From Myripristis murdjan (taxonomy: Eukaryota; Chordata; Actinopteri; Holocentriformes; Holocentridae): a stretch of 64,000 nucleotides of DNA. Under the pieces are notes generated by a model. That model had not been told where the DNA came from and searched no databases. It worked only from the letters and a program-made list of their open reading frames with translations. Both the position numbers and the translations under genes were made by a program. The stretch is taken from NCBI RefSeq assembly GCF_902150065.1, contig NC_043997.1, positions 26,957,827 through 27,021,826 on the forward strand. Reading direction: 5' to 3'. Every line of letters starts with the position of its first letter. Position 1 is the first letter of the stretch. Below are positions 8,607 to 20,645 of the stretch, in pieces.

Positions 8607-10556
8607 CTCCCGCCACACACTTGAACCACACGTCAGCAAATGGCACACAAAGCACAGCCACTAGCCAAGGACTAACGGGTCATATCATTGCAGGAAAAGA
8701 AAGCATTTGGCCAACGCATCTTCTGGACCCCTGCGCATCTCGTGGTGCGTTAAGGTCCAGTCGGAAAATAGGAACCTCTGGGGAGTCAAAGTGGAGCACT
8801 GAACCACCAGATCCCAGGGAAAGCTGTAAATATGGGACGCAGATCAAAGCGGACTGTGAATCCCATGACAAGCAGGTGAAGACGGTGCCTTTTCACAAGC
8901 CAACAGCTCACCTCCCACAAATCAAACGCAGCTGTATATGCCTCTGGTGGACAATGGAGCCAACTGCCAAACATCTCTCTTCACAGGAGATGCTGAGGTC
9001 CCCGCCCCCTTCAATGTAGAGGGTGATGTATTGTGTTGCCCCCCCACATTCATAACCACCACCCCAAAAATTGCACTAAACCAGCTGTTTTAGTCAAACC
9101 TCTGCTACGGGGAAAACGTAGGTCAAATGGGAAAACGCTGGGACGGTATCTGTTTTAAGGACCATGACCTCTCCACCGCATGTCAGTTTTCTCCATTTCC
9201 ATGATGACTAGATCCGTACTCTTAAATCAAGTCAAATGTCAGAACCAAACAACTAATCACATTCATAAACATTCATCCTCGCTTAAAGGCAGTCAAACTA
9301 TTGTTTCAGGGATACGACGGCTCCAGCACTTTCCACCCAGCAGCCACACGCTGACTGGACTCTGCCCAGCGGCACAACTGGCCCAGTCTGCTTTTTCCTC
9401 CAGGCTTTTCTAAGCAGACACAAATGGCTGAGCAGCCACAGCTGGAAGTCCATCCTCGTAGCAAACAGCAACAACTTCACCATTTTCCATGCAACAAATT
9501 GTGTGTAAGTTGTACTGTGTTTCTTGCAGTCCTTCTTTGCATAATGTTTGTTACTTGCTGGGATCCACGGGCACCGTCCATGGCTCTGTTCAACTCCATC
9601 ACTGATCGTGGGATTCCATTTACAGTGCATGATGGGAAATCAAGCACTGACATTATTCCAACTAGAACAATAAGAACAGCACTGGTGCCTTGAAATAGAA
9701 TGCTAGTGTAAAGACAGTGTGTTGGAGCGCTGTTTGAAAAAATGAACAGTGTGAATCTACAATTGTTTTCTTGGGTGCTTGCATGATGGGAAGTAGAATC
9801 AAGGCATTTGATCACAATTCAACCTTCTCTTTCAAAATTATTTTCATTGATTTTTCCATGGATGCATGTTCATATCAACTGACAGGGTAAACAGGATTTA
9901 ATCCAATACATCCACAAAGTTGTGAGGTACAATAATAATAATGATATTACCAAGATTATATAGAATCAAACTATTCCAAAACAGTGCAAGTAGAATATAA
10001 CATGAAAAATAACCGTACATGAGAAGGAAAAAACAACAACAACAACAACAGAGGAATGAAATGAAACTGAAATAATAACAATAATTAGAAGAAAAAAAAA
10101 GATATAAATGAAAGACAGGCAAGAGACACACGGACAGACAGACAAGGAGGGAACACATAGAGGAAGGGAAAGATTGGGGGTGGGGGGTCCAGTTGCACGT
10201 TGAATTGTTCTTACTCAGGGAAAGATTGGGGATGGGGGGTCCAGTTGCACGTTGAATTGTTCTTACTCAGCCAGGGTTCACGACGTTGTTACTGGTCAGC
10301 TGGTAGTCCATCACTCTACTTGTAGTCCATCTAGTTGCTTAACAAATCCAATAAGGTCATCCCATGTCTTGTGAAAGTTCTGAAGAGCACCATTAACATT
10401 ATACCTGATCTTGTCTAGCTTGAGATTGCACATGATACTCTTGATGAGATGTGTGTGGGTGGGTGCACAATTCAAACTTCTCAAGGAAATAATTGCAACT
10501 CTTAGTGAGCCTTGGAAAAGCAGGGATGTAGAGTGGATGTGAAGTGATGTTCCAGG

Positions 10557-10557
<1 letters not shown>

Positions 10558-10619
<62 letters not shown>
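10558..10619. repeat. (GT)n microsatellite, unit 2
   Basis: TG run of 62 bp upstream of the second U1; the longest of the three unit copies. Confidence 0.95.
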
Positions 10620-10620
<1 letters not shown>

Positions 10621-10643
10621 TTTTGTTCCACTGTGCCAGTGTG

Positions 10644-10662
10644 AGCACCATGAGACAGAGAG
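10644..10662 (+). promoter_or_regulatory. Candidate U1 PSE, unit 2
   Basis: Same element as in unit 1, at the same distance from U1. Unit 2 differs by one base just downstream (GAGAGGTG for GAGTGGTG). Confidence 0.5.
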
Positions 10663-10707
10663 GTGTGTGTGTGTGAAGGGGGCTCCAGCGTGCGTGTCGG
10701 TGACTTC

Positions 10708-10871
10708 ATACTTACCTGGCAGGGGAGATACCATGATCAAGAAGGTGGTTCACCCAGGGCGAGGCTCAGCCATTGCACTCCGGCTGTGCTGACCCCTGCG
10801 AATTCCCCAAATGTGGGAATCTCGACTGCATAATTTATGGTAGTGGGGGACTGCGTCCGCGCTCTCCCCTG
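10708..10871 (+). ncRNA. U1 spliceosomal snRNA, variant, unit 2
   Basis: 164 nt, identical by eye to the unit 1 U1, including the Sm-site A (AATTTATGG) and the altered 70K loop. Confidence 0.92.
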
Positions 10872-10877
10872 ATCAGC

Positions 10878-10893
10878 GTGTCCAAAGACAACA
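10878..10893 (+). terminator. Candidate U1 3' box, unit 2
   Basis: GTGTCCAAAGACAACA, 7 bp after U1, same as unit 1. Confidence 0.6.
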
Positions 10894-11165
10894 GCCTTAC
10901 AAATACACACGCCACGGCTTGCCCAATGCACGGCCTTATACGTCATGCTCGCTTGGGCAACAAACATCACTGCCCGTTTCACATTTCTCCTTCTATTTCT
11001 TATCATTCCACATGCTTGGACTATGTTCTTCTCTTAACCGTTTCATCAACCGCGTTTGCCTGCCAGTCACATACGCACAAGTCAAAACATGGATGACTGG
11101 ACATTTCTCTTCAGCACAATCCTAGTTCCATCTTTAAACTGGAGCCCGTGCGATCAAGCTATTTG

Positions 11166-11550
11166 TCACTGAAAAGGATTGTTGAAGGTCAGCCCTGCAT
11201 CAGCCTGTGATTGGTCCTCCTCACCGTCTGAACTAGCTCCGCCCTCTGCCCGCATCACCTCGTCCTCGCCCGAGCTCTCCGTTGATGAGGCTGTTGCAGG
11301 CCCCTCCCCTTCTCCCGCCTCACCCGCCTCCTCTACTCCAGTCACAGGATTTGGCGGGAGATTTGAACTTGCTTGGTCTTGTCTGCCGTTTCCTCCATTT
11401 TCATTTTGTTTGGCTGCCTTCAGTTTGTTGGCAAAAGACTTTGGGCAACCTCTGAAGAGGTGGTTTGACTCTGCACAGAGGTCGCACCTCCTGCCATTGG
11501 AGCACTCCTCCAAGGTGTGCCCACTTTCCTGGCCATTGCTGGATGGGGAC
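11166..11550 (-). mobile_element. Tx1 LINE ORF1 C-terminal piece, unit 2
   Basis: Same piece as 6101-6485, with the same junctions and the same CCHC knuckle. Confidence 0.85.
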
Positions 11551-12319
11551 TTTGTCAACCTTACAAGAAGAACAGCCTCTCCAGCCAGAAGCTATGAGCC
11601 CTGTGATATTCATCATCTATGATGACATGATGGTTTATGATGTCATAAGGGGGCTTTGTTGGCAGCTGTGAGCCCTGCGACATCATCATCATCTATGATG
11701 ACATGATGGTTTATGATGTCATAGGGGGCTTTGTTGGAACACTGGTGCTTTTGTGTTTATTCAAGCTTTACAACGGCGGCGAATGGAGGCCTGCTGGAGT
11801 GGGTGATGTCACAGCCTTCTGACCAATCAGCTCTCAGTATTCAGTGATGACCTCATCTCCGAGGTCAGGCAGAGCCTATATAGGCGGGGGCCTCTCCTCA
11901 CCTCATTTGGTCACGTGCACAACTCCTCCCGGGGACTTTGTCAACCTTACAAGAAGAACAGCCTCTCCAGCCAGAAGCTATGAGCCCTGTGATATTCATC
12001 ATCTATGATGACATGATGGTTTATGATGTCATAAGGGGGCTTTGTTGGCAGCTGTGAGCCCTGCGACATCATCATCATCATCTATGATGACATGATGGTT
12101 TATGATGTCATAGGGGGCTTTGTTGGAACACTGGTGCTTTTGTGTTTATTCAAGCTTTACAACGGCGGCGAATGGAGGCCTGCTGGAGTGGGTGATGTCA
12201 CAGCCTTCTGACCAATCAGCTCTCAGTATTCAGTGATGACCTCATCTCCGAGGTCAGGCAGAGCCTATATAGGCGGGGGCCTCTCCTCACCTCATTTGGT
12301 CACGTGCACAACTCCTCCC
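11545..12319 (+). repeat. Tandemly duplicated promoter-like module, unit 2
   Basis: Copies at 11545-11930 and 11931-12319, the second with one extra ATC triplet. Each starts GGGGACTTTGTCAACC and ends AACTCCTCCC, so the CRE-like, CCAAT and TATA motifs occur twice. Units 1 and 3 have one copy, so the duplication is private to unit 2. Confidence 0.9.
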
Positions 12320-13129
12320 ACTCTCTGTAGCGCTTTAAAAATGGCAGGCCGCATGGGGACCCTCCAAGCACAGTTCCAAGCGCCATCCTCATCCCTCACT
12401 TTGGTAGTGATGTGGAAAACTTCGGTCCAAATCAGGCCAGATTGACTTCAAAAACTTCTTAGACTTGGTACCAAAAACACTAATAAAATAAGTCTTGGAG
12501 GCTTCAAAATTAAGACTGAAACGAGGCAGCGTCTCAAGCAGGCAGGTTTATTTTCATTCGAGATCTCAAAATGGAAACAAACAGTGAGTCGATCACAAAA
12601 GATAGACGACTGACTTTCTTTGTTTGTGCACTTGATTTTATACCCTCCCAACCACCGTGTCATCGATTCTGTTCATAACAAAGAGATCATACATGATCAC
12701 AAGAGTAGATGTGCCAGTGTAAGGCTTTCTGGTAAGACAAGAATTTTTAATTGGGCCAGATGTACCTTAGGTTTGCAGATCTTGGACTCTGGCCGATGAT
12801 TAGTGATCTTGTTTTTCTACACAAGGATGGCTGACTGGATACATTCTAATTAGGTAAGACCTTGATATGCCTTTAGGCATGGCAGTTGTGGTTAGGGATG
12901 GTCCGATCCGATCCACTGGATCGGTATCGGGTCCGATCCAGGCCAAAATGACTGGATCGGGTATCGGATTTTTTATTAGAACCCGTCCGATCCGATCCAT
13001 AAGCCCAAGCTATCTCATATATCCTCAACTTCACTTTGCGCGACATGCTGTAACACAGACGAGCTGTTGCCATGGTTGCCATGTGCCTGTGTTTTCATCA
13101 CGTGAGCAGAAGCCTGCAGAGCTGTAGTC

Positions 13130-13270
13130 ATGTCCTCCGTTAACTATATGAGTGTCTCAAGGGGTGGTAGCAAAACCGGACGTTTTAACACAACGGACTT
13201 AATAAAGCATCTGAAGAAGCATCATGGAAAGGAGTACGGAGACTTTTTACAGGCGAGTACAAAGAAAAGC
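13130..13270 (+). pseudogene. hAT transposase BED-type zinc finger remnant
   Basis: The frame encodes a segment with VSRGGSKTGRFNTTDLIKHL followed by KKHHGKEYGDF, the second half of a BED zinc finger. The rest of the transposase is absent; sequence from about 13300 belongs to an inserted element. Confidence 0.7.
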
Positions 13271-13672
13271 GAACCGTTTTTGTTTTGGTGCAGCCAATCT
13301 TGGGTTCGTTTCCCAAAGCAGGTTTTCCGTTTCACAAAGGGAGGTAACACAAAGCAGAGAAAGAGGGGTAACTCTAGTCTGTTTCACAGGGGGAGGTAAC
13401 TTAAGCTCTCGGTCAGTTACCGCAGTAACAGACTCCATGAAACTAACCTGGTCGGGACCAGGTTTTTCTCATGAAACCTCGAGTTTCTCTCTGTGTCCGC
13501 CCTCTTTCAGCCACACACCGTATTTAACTTCCTCATTCATTCAGTCAGCAGGCGTGTTTTGGCGTGGCGTATTAGTTCTGCCGTCTGTTACTTTAAAAAA
13601 AATAAATAAAAATAAATAAATGATTTTTAAAAACAGTCAGTAGACCTTTATTAGAAGTCCATTAGTAGTTAG

Positions 13673-13858
13673 ATGGCGTCTTTTTTTTTCACGAACATGG
13701 CATGTCCTTTCGACAACGATCCCGTGGATGAAGGTGCAGTGTTACTGCGCAGAGAATTAAATATCCGTCGGGAGATGGTTATAAGACCGCGCATAGATGT
13801 TTTAGCATTTCCAGACAATTATCTTTTTGAGCATTACCGTTCCACGTCACCTAAATGA
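13673..13858 (+). pseudogene. PIF/Harbinger (HARBI1-like) transposase N-terminus
   Basis: 61 codons including MACPFDNDPVDEGAVLLRRE and RIDVLAFPDNYLFEHYR, the recognisable start of many fish Harbinger transposases. The catalytic part is missing. The upstream sequence from about 13303 (TTCCCAAAGCAGG) looks like a Harbinger end, so this is a truncated Harbinger nested in the hAT. Confidence 0.65.
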
Positions 13859-14695
13859 AATAAATTAATAGGCCAGCAGTAATTCAAGCAGTTTTCCCCT
13901 GTAATATTATTGATTGCAACGGACTACATTTAAACTTACGCATTGACCCTCCCACGCCGTCTCCCTCTCCTTTGCCGCTGCTAAATAAATAAATAAAAAA
14001 TAACATGTTCAAACTGCTGTATGAATGCATTAAGATTTCCAATTCAATTGGGGTGAAAAACGCCCGACGCTTCCCTGTTGCCTTGGTGACTCTTACAGCT
14101 TATAGCTTATAGCTTATAACTTATAGCTGTTGTGCACGTGCTTAACTCCAGGTGAAACTACTCCGAGTTGATAAAACTAACTCAAATGAAAAATTTGCAC
14201 CAAGTTGCACTTTTATTTAGTGTTACACATGACTTTAGTTGTTGTCACATATTTTCCTTCTTTCTTTAGGGGACCAGAATAGTTGTTGTAAGGTGAATGT
14301 GGTGTTTTTAGATGTCAGTATCAAGCAAATTACATCCACGTATTATTAACAACTTTTAAAGTGACAAAATGAATCGGATCGGTATCGGTATCGGCCGATC
14401 CTCAAGGCTGCAGCATCGGTATCGGTATCGGATGTGAAAAAGTGGTATCGAGCCATCCCTAGTTGTGGTCAGTGCAGGCTTGTTCTCTTACAGAATGTTA
14501 CTTGACCTGTGTGAGCCTTGACGTCATCATAGTGAGAAAGCATCACCTAAGTGCTTATGCTCTTGCTTCAAAGCAATGCTTAAGCCTTGATGTTTCTAGA
14601 CTAATGCTGACTCCTGTCCTTCATTATGAGCTCTCTCTCTCTTCTTTAATACCCTCTGCAGTGTTGATTTTTTTAGGCTCAGAATTACCTCTACA

Positions 14696-15176
14696 GTAGC
14701 CTGGCCTTTAACCGTGCAATATCTACCCGGCCACAGACAAATGTCCTCTGCATTCACCGTCTCATTGAACATTCTGACAATAACTGTTTTAGAAGCATTG
14801 TCAGTCAGTTTCTCCACAATGAAAGCAGCAAACTGGGTTTTGGCATTTTCAAATCGTGCCCAGAAGTCCCTCCAAAGGGCAGCAGATCTAAAGCTGACAT
14901 CAAAACCTTTATTAAATGGCAGTGACAGTATACAGTTCAAGTCGTTTGGAGTAAAGTTTAGGGCTTTCTGGAGGAGCTTCCGGCAGAGATGGAGTCACGA
15001 CATCACTTGCTCGGCCCGGTCACGGTATTAGTCCGGCAGAGTACAGGGACAGAAGTCCTCTGGGCCACTGAAAGTTGAAAGACTTTCCAAGAGGAATGTG
15101 TGGAATTTCCTCCCAAGAGCTGGTAATAACCAATGCCACAGGAAGGCAAGGATTTTTACCACCAAGAAGAGGCGAT
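14696..15176 (-). mobile_element. Tx1 LINE ORF1 N-terminal and 5' UTR piece, unit 2
   Basis: Same as 7665-8145; the ORF1 frame ends at 14940 and the 5' UTR end GAGGCGATCGC joins the U2 3' flank. Confidence 0.85.
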
Positions 15177-15383
15177 CGCAGAGAAATATTGTACACAAAG
15201 CTTTTGGCTGTGTATGCGATGTTGACGGCAAGCATGAGCGCTTCAGACGTAAAGCGTAAGCCCCTGCATACCACACGTCCCGTTGGCAGTGGCTGCAAGT
15301 CCAAAGTTATGGGCCGATGTGTGTTTGCAGCTGGAGAAAGAGCTGGGGCGAGCGTAAGCTGTTATTGCACATGGTGAGGGAGG

Positions 15384-15571
15384 GGGTGCACCGTTCCTGG
15401 AGATACTGCAATACCGGGTCGATGCGTGGAGTGGACGGAGCAAGCCCCTATTCCATCTCCCTGTTGCAGAAATCCATTTAATATATGGTCCCCGGGTAGG
15501 GGACGTATCAGATATTAAACTGATAAGAACAGATACTACACTTGATCTTAGCCAAAAGGCCGAGAAGCGAT
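15384..15571 (-). ncRNA. U2 spliceosomal snRNA, variant, unit 2
   Basis: 188 nt, the same as the unit 1 U2, with the same altered Sm site GATTTCTGC. The flank just upstream differs by one base (ACGCTCAG for ACCCTCAG on the plus strand). Confidence 0.92.
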
Positions 15572-17588
15572 AACTCTCACACGCTCAGAGGGAAGCGCCC
15601 CTCTCCCGGACAGGTCACTCCCACGGACGGTTTGGACCTCCCGCCACACACTTGAACCACACGTCAGCAAATGGCACACAAAGCACAGCCACTAGCCAAG
15701 GACTAACGGGTCATATCATTGCAGGAAAAGAAAGCATTTGGCCAACGCATCTTCTGGACCCCTGCGCATCTCGTGGTGCGTTAAGGTCCAGTCGGAAAAT
15801 AGGAACCTCTGGGGAGTCAAAGTGGAGCACTGAACCACCAGATCCCAGGGAAAGCTGTAAATATGGGACGCAGATCAAAGCGGACTGTGAATCCCACGAC
15901 AAGCAGGTGAAGACGGTGCCTTTTCACAAGCCAACAGCTCACCTCCCACAAATCAAACGCAGCTGTATATGCCTCTGGTGGACAATGGAGCCAACTGCCA
16001 AACATCTCTCTTCACAGGAGATGCTGAGGTCCCCGCCCCCTTCAATGTAGAGGGTGATGTATTGTGTTGCCCCCCCACATTCATAACCACCACCCCAAAA
16101 ATTGCACTAAACCAGCTGTTTTAGTCAAACCTCTGCTACGGGGAAAACGTAGGCCAAATGGGGAAACGCTGGGACGGTATCTGTTTTAAGGACCATGACC
16201 TCTCCACCGCATGTCAGTTTTCTCCATTTCCATGATGACTAGATCCGTACTCTTAAATCAAGTCAAATGTCAGAACCAAACAACTAATCACATTCATAAA
16301 CATTCATCCTCGCTTAAAGGCAGTCAAACTATTGTTTCAGGGATACGACGGCTCCAGCACTTTCCACCCAGCAGCCACACGCTGACTGGACTCTGCCCAG
16401 CGGCACAACTGGCCCAGTCTGCTTTTTCCTCCAGGCTTTTCTAAGCAGACACAAATGGCTGAGCAGCCACAGCTGGAAGTCCATCCTCGTAGCAAACAGC
16501 AACAACTTCACCATTTTCCATGCAACAAATTGTGTGTAAGTTGTACTGTGTTTCTTGCAGTCCTTCTTTGCATAATGTTTGTTACTTGCTGGGATCCACG
16601 GGCACCGTCCATGGCTCTGTTCAACTCCATCACTGATCGTGGGATTCCATTTACAGTGCATGATGGGAAATCAAGCACTGACATTATTCCAACTAGAACA
16701 ATAAGAACAGCACTGGTGCCTTGAAATAGAATGCTAGTGTAAAGACAGTGTGTTGGAGCGCTGTTTGAAAAAATGAACAGTGTGAATCTACAATTGTTTT
16801 CTTGGGTGCTTGCATGATGGGAAGTAGAATCAAGGCATTTGATCACAATTCAACCTTCTCTTTCAAAATTATTTTCATTGATTTTTCCATGGATGCATGT
16901 TCATATCAACTGACAGGGTAAACAGGATTTAATCCAATACATCCACAAAGTTGTGAGGTACAATAATAATAATGATATTACCAAGATTATATAGAATCAA
17001 ACTATTCCAAAACAGTGCAAGTAGAATATAACATGAAAAATAACCGTACATGAGAAGGAAAAAACAACAACAACAACAACAGAGGAATGAAATGAAACTG
17101 AAATAATAACAATAATTAGAAGAAAAAAAAAAGATATAAATGAAAGACAGGCAAGAGACACACGGACAGACAGACAAGGAGGGAACACATAGAGGAAGGG
17201 AAAGATTGGGGGTGGGGGGTCCAGTTGCACGTTGAATTGTTCTTACTCAGGGAAAGATTGGGGATGGGGGGTCCAGTTGCACGTTGAATTGTTCTTACTC
17301 AGCCAGGGTTCACGACGTTGTTACTGGTCAGCTGGTAGTCCATCACTCTACTTGTAGTCCATCTAGTTGCTTAACAAATCCAATAAGGTCATCCCATGTC
17401 TTGTGAAAGTTCTGAAGAGCACCATTAACATTATACCTGATCTTGTCTAGCTTGAGATTGCACATGATACTCTTGATGAGATGTGTGTGGGTGGGTGCAC
17501 AATTCAAACTTCTCAAGGAAATAATTGCAACTCTTAGTGAGCCTTGGAAAAGCAGGGATGTAGAGTGGATGTGAAGTGATGTTCCAGG

Positions 17589-17589
<1 letters not shown>

Positions 17590-17623
<34 letters not shown>
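17590..17623. repeat. (GT)n microsatellite, unit 3
   Basis: TG run of 34 bp, the shortest of the three unit copies. Confidence 0.95.
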
Positions 17624-17624
<1 letters not shown>

Positions 17625-17647
17625 TTTTGTTCCACTGTGCCAGTGTG

Positions 17648-17666
17648 AGCACCATGAGACAGAGTG
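17648..17666 (+). promoter_or_regulatory. Candidate U1 PSE, unit 3
   Basis: Same element and spacing as in unit 1. Confidence 0.5.
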
Positions 17667-17711
17667 GTGTGTGTGTGTGAAGGGGGCTCCAGCGTGCGTG
17701 TCGGTGACTTC

Positions 17712-17875
17712 ATACTTACCTGGCAGGGGAGATACCATGATCAAGAAGGTGGTTCACCCAGGGCGAGGCTCAGCCATTGCACTCCGGCTGTGCTGACCCC
17801 TGCGAATTCCCCAAATGTGGGAATCTCGACTGCATAATTTATGGTAGTGGGGGACTGCGTCCGCGCTCTCCCCTG
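17712..17875 (+). ncRNA. U1 spliceosomal snRNA, variant, unit 3
   Basis: 164 nt, identical by eye to units 1 and 2, with the same Sm-site and 70K-loop changes. Confidence 0.92.
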
Positions 17876-17881
17876 ATCAGC

Positions 17882-17897
17882 GTGTCCAAAGACAACA
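17882..17897 (+). terminator. Candidate U1 3' box, unit 3
   Basis: GTGTCCAAAGACAACA, same position as in units 1 and 2. Confidence 0.6.
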
Positions 17898-18169
17898 GCC
17901 TTACAAATACACACGCCACGGCTTGCCCAATGCACGGCCTTATACGTCATGCTCGCTTGGGCAACAAACATCACTGCCCGTTTCACATTTCTCCTTCTAT
18001 TTCTTATCATTCCACATGCTTGGACTATGTTCTTCTCTTAACCGTTTCATCAACCGCGTTTGCCTGCCAGTCACATACGCACAAGTCAAAACATGGATGA
18101 CTGGACATTTCTCTTCAGCACAATCCTAGTTCCATCTTTAAACTGGAGCCCGTGCGATCAAGCTATTTG

Positions 18170-18554
18170 TCACTGAAAAGGATTGTTGAAGGTCAGCCCT
18201 GCATCAGCCTGTGATTGGTCCTCCTCACCGTCTGAACTAGCTCCGCCCTCTGCCCGCATCACCTCGTCCTCGCCCGAGCTCTCCGTTGATGAGGCTGTTG
18301 CAGGCCCCTCCCCTTCTCCCGCCTCACCCGCCTCCTCTACTCCAGTCACAGGATTTGGCGGGAGATTTGAACTTGCTTGGTCTTGTCTGCCGTTTCCTCC
18401 ATTTTCATTTTGTTTGGCTGCCTTCAGTTTGTTGGCAAAAGACTTTGGGCAACCTCTGAAGAGGTGGTTTGACTCTGCACAGAGGTCGCACCTCCTGCCA
18501 TTGGAGCACTCCTCCAAGGTGTGCCCACTTTCCTGGCCATTGCTGGATGGGGAC
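18170..18554 (-). mobile_element. Tx1 LINE ORF1 C-terminal piece, unit 3
   Basis: Same piece and junctions as units 1 and 2. Confidence 0.85.
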
Positions 18555-18926
18555 TTTGTCAACCTTACAAGAAGAACAGCCTCTCCAGCCAGAAGCTATG
18601 AGCCCTGTGATATTCATCATCTATGATGACATGATGGTTTATGATGTCATAAGGGGGCTTTGTTGGCAGCTGTGAGCCCTGCGACATCATCATCATCTAT
18701 GATGACATGATGGTTTATGATGTCATAGGGGGCTTTGTTGGAACACTGGTGCTTTTGTGTTTATTCAAGCTTTACAACGGCGGCGAATGGAGGCCTGCTG
18801 GAGTGGGTGATGTCACAGCCTTCTGACCAATCAGCTCTCAGTATTCAGTGATGACCTCATCTCCGAGGTCAGGCAGAGCCTATATAGGCGGGGGCCTCTC
18901 CTCACCTCATTTGGTCACGTGCACAA
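18555..18926 (+). promoter_or_regulatory. Promoter-like module, unit 3
   Basis: Single copy with the same CRE-like, CCAAT, TATATA and CACGTG motifs as unit 1. Confidence 0.5.
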
Positions 18927-19022
18927 CTCCTCCCACTCTCTGTAGCGCTTTAAAAATGGCAGGCCGCATGGGGACCCTCCAAGCACAGTTCCAAGCGCCA
19001 TCCTCATCCCTCACTTTGGTAG

Positions 19023-19733
19023 TGATGTGGAAAACTTCGGTCCAAATCAGGCCAGATTGACTTCAAAAACTTCTTAGACTTGGTACCAAAAACACTAATA
19101 AAATAAGTCTTGGAGGCTTCAAAATTAAGACTGAAACGAGGCAGCGTCTCAAGCAGGCAGGTTTATTTTCATTCGAGATCTCAAAATGGAAACAAACAGT
19201 GAGTCGATCACAAAAGATAGACGACTGACTTTCTTTGTTTGTGCACTTGATTTTATACCATCCCAACCACCGTGTCATCGATTCTGTTCATAACAAAGAG
19301 ATCATACATGATCACAAGAGTAGATGTGCCAGTGTAAGGCTTTCTGGTAAGACAAGAATTTTTAATTGGGCCAGATGTACCTTAGGTTTGCAGATCTTGG
19401 ACTCTGGCCGATGATTAGTGATCTTGTTTTTCTACACAAGGATGGCTGACTGGATACATTCTAATTAGGTAAGACCTTGATATGCCTTTAGGCATGGCAG
19501 TTGTGGTCAGTGCAGGCTTGTTCTCTTACAGAATGTTACTTGACCTGTGTGAGCCTTGACGTCATCATAGTGAGAAAGCATCACCTAAGTGCTTATGCTC
19601 TTGCTTCAAAGCAATGCTTAAGCCTTGATGTTTCTAGACTAATGCTGACTCCTGTCCTTCATTATGAGCTCTCTCTCTCTTCTTTAATACCCTCTGCAGT
19701 GTTGATTTTTTTAGGCTCAGAATTACCTCCACA
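19023..19733 (-). mobile_element. Solo LTR (fossil retroelement), unit 3
   Basis: Same LTR and GTAG flanks as unit 1, 711 bp, nearly identical. Confidence 0.75.
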
Positions 19734-20190
19734 GTAGCCTGGCCTTTAACCGTGCAATATCTACCCGGCCACAGACAAATGTCCGCTGCATTCACCGTCT
19801 CATTGAACATTCTGACAATAACTGTTTTAGAAGCATTGTCAGTCAGTTTCTCCACAATGAAAGCAGCAAACTGGGTTTTGGCATTTTCAAATCGTGCCCA
19901 GAAGTCCCTCCAAAGGGCAGCAGATCTAAAGCTGACATCAAAACCTTTATTAAATGGCAGTGACAGTATACAGTTCAAGTCGTTTGGAGTAAAGTTTAGG
20001 GCTTTCTGGAGGAGCTTCCGGCAGAGATCGAGTCACGACATCACTTGTTTGGCCCGGTCACGGTATTAGTCCGGCAGAGTACAGGGACAGAAGTCCTCTG
20101 GGCCACTGAAAGTTGAAAGACTTTCCAACAGGAATGTGTGGAATTTCCTCCCAAGAGCTGGTGATAACCAATGCCACAGGAAGGCAAGGA
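19734..20190 (-). mobile_element. Tx1 LINE ORF1 N-terminal and 5' UTR piece, unit 3
   Basis: Same ORF1 frame as in units 1-2 (to 19978), but the 5' UTR stops about 20 bp earlier, at GGCAAGGATT. It is followed by a diverged second copy of the U1 3' spacer instead of the U2 3' flank. Confidence 0.8.
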
Positions 20191-20645
20191 TTGAGACGTC
20201 AAAACAAGTATGTCAAGTCAGAACATGTATGACTGGAGATTTCTCTTCAGCACAATACCAGGTCCGTCTTTGAATTGGAGCCAGTGTGCCGAAGCTATTT
20301 GTCACCGAAAAGGACTGCGGATCCACTCGGCGCAAAATCAGGAAAGATGAGGAGAAGTCTTGTCATTTGATTGCCCAGTCCGCGGCGTGCGGTTGTGGAA
20401 CCCCCGGTTGAATTGGACAGAGCCAGTCGGGGGAGAAATATTGTATACAAAGCTTTTGGCTGTGTGTGAGAGCTGGGAGTTGTGTATGCGATGTTGACGG
20501 CAAGCATGAGCGCTTGAGATGTAAAGCGTAAGCCCCTGCATACCACACGTCCCGTTGGCAGTGGCTGCAAGTCCTGCAAGTTATGGGCCGATGTGTGTTT
20601 GCAGCTGGAGCGAGCGTAAGCTGTTATTTCACATGGTGAGGGAGG

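Larger units (their letters stand above)
12893..14461. mobile_element. Non-autonomous hAT transposon
   Basis: 1569 bp with short TIRs (TAGGGATGG / CCATCCCTA) and a perfect 8-bp target duplication GTTGTGGT (12885-12892 and 14462-14469). The empty site is visible in units 1 and 3. Both ends are rich in GGATCGG/GGTATCGG words forming long subterminal inverted repeats, typical of a fish hAT family. It holds a BED-finger remnant and a HARBI1-like fragment, so another element is nested inside. Confidence 0.92.
12408..14695 (-). mobile_element. Solo LTR (fossil retroelement), unit 2, split by a hAT
   Basis: Same LTR as 6954-7664 with the same GTAG flanks; a hAT lies inside it at 12893-14461. The order of events is LINE piece, then LTR, then array amplification, then hAT in this unit only. 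Confidence 0.75.
8541..15571. repeat. snRNA array unit 2 (7031 bp)
   Basis: Same order as unit 1. It is longer because of a hAT element at 12893-14461 and a tandem duplication of the promoter-like module (11545-12319). Elsewhere it is almost base-for-base the same as unit 1, which points to recent amplification or ongoing homogenisation. Confidence 0.93.

Noticed and set aside
14090-14130. AGCTTATAGCTTATAGC run as a satellite or CRISPR-like repeat
   Set aside because: Only a few short imperfect copies inside a transposon; no spacers.
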